Positions 62,956 through 64,000 of a stretch of DNA of 64,000 nt are shown in pieces. The position numbers and the translations under genes are program-made. The notes under the pieces are model-generated. The model worked only from the letters and a program-made list of their open reading frames with translations, was not told the DNA's origin and did not search any database. The DNA is from Tumebacillus sp. BK434 (GTDB taxonomy: Bacteria > Bacillota > Bacilli > Tumebacillales > Tumebacillaceae): assembly GCF_004340785.1 (NCBI RefSeq), contig NZ_SLXS01000012.1, positions 1-64,000 on the forward strand, written 5' to 3'. How positions within the stretch are numbered: the first letter of the stretch is position 1; each line of letters starts with the position of its first letter.

Positions 62956-63684
62956 TTACTTCGCGATCGTTTCGTACGGATCTTCCACAACTTCCGTTTT
63001 TCGGGACTTCTTCTTACCGTTTTTTTTTAACACGCCGTACAGCGCGTAGCAAGCAAGCGGCAGGAAGATCAGCCGGTTCACGTATTGGGGCCAGAACATA
63101 AAGGTGGTCAGCACGATCAAGAGAATCAGCGGCACGATGTAGTACGCCGATTTCGGAATCCCGACTTTTTTGAAGTTGGGGTACTTGATGTTCGAGACCA
63201 TCAGATAAGCGAGGAACACCATGAACAAGGGCAAGGTGATGTTCGGCGCCGGCAGCAGGCTATGATAGAGCGCCAGCGTGGCCAGCACACCGCCGGCTGC
63301 GGTGATCGGCAGGCCGATAAAATAGTTCGGCGAGCCGGTGGCGACGTTGAAGCGCGCGAGGCGCAGCGCGCCGCAGATCGGGAACACGGCGGTGATCACC
63401 GCGCCGATCCAGCCCATCTCGTTCAGCACCACGCCGTACATGATAAAGGCCGGTGCCACGCCAAACGAAATCACGTCGGACAGTGAGTCGAGCTCTTTGC
63501 CAAATTCGCTCTGTGCGTTCAGCATCCTTGCGACCCGGCCGTCCAGCCCGTCGAGCAGCATGCCGATGATGACCAGCAGGGCTGCCCAGTCGAAGTTGCC
63601 TTGGAATGCGACGATAATCGAAATAATACCTAAAAATAAGTTCCCGACGGTAAACATGCTCGGTAATGCGCGACGTACTAGCAT
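62956..63684 (-). CDS. pssA: CDP-diacylglycerol--serine O-phosphatidyltransferase
   Basis: 242 residues with about seven membrane helices. The CDP-alcohol phosphotransferase signature is complete: DGLDGRVARML, then FGKEL, then DSLSD near residues 44-70 (the three catalytic Asp pairs). Makes phosphatidylserine from CDP-DAG and serine, the precursor of phosphatidylethanolamine. ATG behind GGGAGGT. Located between disA and yacL, not its usual B. subtilis site; a psd gene is not visible in this window. The tail after ~residue 220 is basic and then acidic. Confidence 0.94.
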   Translation of the reverse strand: MLVRRALPSMFTVGNLFLGIISIIVAFQGNFDWAALLVIIGMLLDGLDGRVARMLNAQSEFGKELDSLSDVISFGVAPAFIMYGVVLNEMGWIGAVITAVFPICGALRLARFNVATGSPNYFIGLPITAAGGVLATLALYHSLLPAPNITLPLFMVFLAYLMVSNIKYPNFKKVGIPKSAYYIVPLILLIVLTTFMFWPQYVNRLIFLPLACYALYGVLKKNGKKKSRKTEVVEDPYETIAK

Positions 63685-63711
63685 AAGGTACGTACCTCCC
63701 TCTCCGACAGG

Positions 63712-64000
63712 CTAGATATGCCGATCGATAAACACCTGTTCGGAAATGCGTTTGAGCCCTTCTTTGATGGCGCGGGCCCGGACTTCACCGATGCCTTCGA
63801 CATCATCGAGCTCTTCGATGCTCGCAGTTAAAATACGTGGCAGAGCGTTGAAAGTTTCAACCAAGTTTTCGATGACCGGCTGCGGGAGGCGCGGAATCTT
63901 GTTCAATATCCGGTATCCGCGCGACGAGACAGGCTCTTCGGTAATGTTAATGTTCCCCGAGTAGCCCAAAACTCTCACCAGCATGTTGCTTTCCAGCAAG
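63712..64000 (-). CDS. disA: DNA integrity scanning protein DisA, C-terminal part
   Basis: Partial: the 5' part lies beyond the right window edge. About 96 residues are visible, ending with a helix-hairpin-helix DNA-binding segment (LTASIEELDDVEGIGEVRAR). That tail plus the place next to yacL and ispD fits DisA, the DNA-scanning diadenylate cyclase of sporulating bacteria; its cyclase domain is not in view, so the call rests on the HhH tail and context. pssA follows 27 nt downstream. Confidence 0.85.
   Translation of the reverse strand, partial: LLESNMLVRVLGYSGNINITEEPVSSRGYRILNKIPRLPQPVIENLVETFNALPRILTASIEELDDVEGIGEVRARAIKEGLKRISEQVFIDRHI

Overview
The window is a stretch of chromosome from an endospore-forming, low-lysine-to-moderate GC member of the Bacillales. 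The gene order closely follows the Bacillus subtilis origin-proximal block (disA, yacL, ispDF, gltX, cysES, mrnC, rlmB, rae1, sigH, secE-nusG, rplKAJL, rpoBC, str, S10, spc, alpha, truA, rplM-rpsI, cwlD, salA, gerD, kbaA, pdaB). Sporulation genes (sigH, gerD, kbaA, pdaB, cwlD), long-form HPF, zinc-type S14/L33/L36/S4 and T-box/L10-leader regulation all point to Firmicutes. The GC-rich coding style, rpsD inside the alpha operon and pssA next to disA fit Alicyclobacillaceae-type bacilli (for example Tumebacillus or relatives); this last assignment is inference from memory, not a search.

Almost every gene is on the minus strand, so the biology reads from right to left. 64000-53500: tail of disA, then pssA, the PIN/TRAM membrane protein YacL, isoprenoid genes ispD-ispF, gltX, a cysteine T-box leader, cysE-cysS, mrnC, rlmB, rae1, sigH. 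53500-41800: rpmG-secE-nusG, rplK-rplA, L10 leader with rplJ-rplL, an RsmC-like methyltransferase, rpoB-rpoC. 41700-37100: str operon rpsL-rpsG-fusA-tuf, ending in a strong terminator. 37100-21000: one very long ribosomal cluster (S10, spc, alpha) from rpsJ to rplQ, including secY, adk, map, a KOW protein and infA, driven by two near-consensus promoters. 21000-13500: truA, rplM-rpsI, then spore and germination genes (cwlD, an unknown lipoprotein, salA, gerD, kbaA, pdaB, a SpoIIM-like protein). 13500-7100: a GGDEF/EAL membrane protein, an orphan zinc-finger anti-sigma-like protein and an amino-acid ABC transporter. 7100-1: cold-shock protein, hpf with a sigma-H-type promoter, a repeat-rich intergenic island, an unrecognised CofC-like protein, a small membrane protein, secA, prfB with its programmed frameshift, and the first bases of a 16S rRNA gene with its promoters.

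Most of the window is highly conserved housekeeping DNA. The part that is not explained by known genes is 5484-6040: a 14-bp minisatellite, an 18-bp array that is a perfect G-quadruplex motif on the minus strand, and two related palindromic elements with the same inner core but different self-complementary arms. Other points worth a look are a SecA lacking the C-terminal zinc motif, a decayed duplication of the 3' end of the GGDEF/EAL gene, and the orphan anti-sigma-like gene preceded by an ECF-type promoter candidate. Start codons were chosen from Shine-Dalgarno spacing and family N-termini; several are TTG or GTG.
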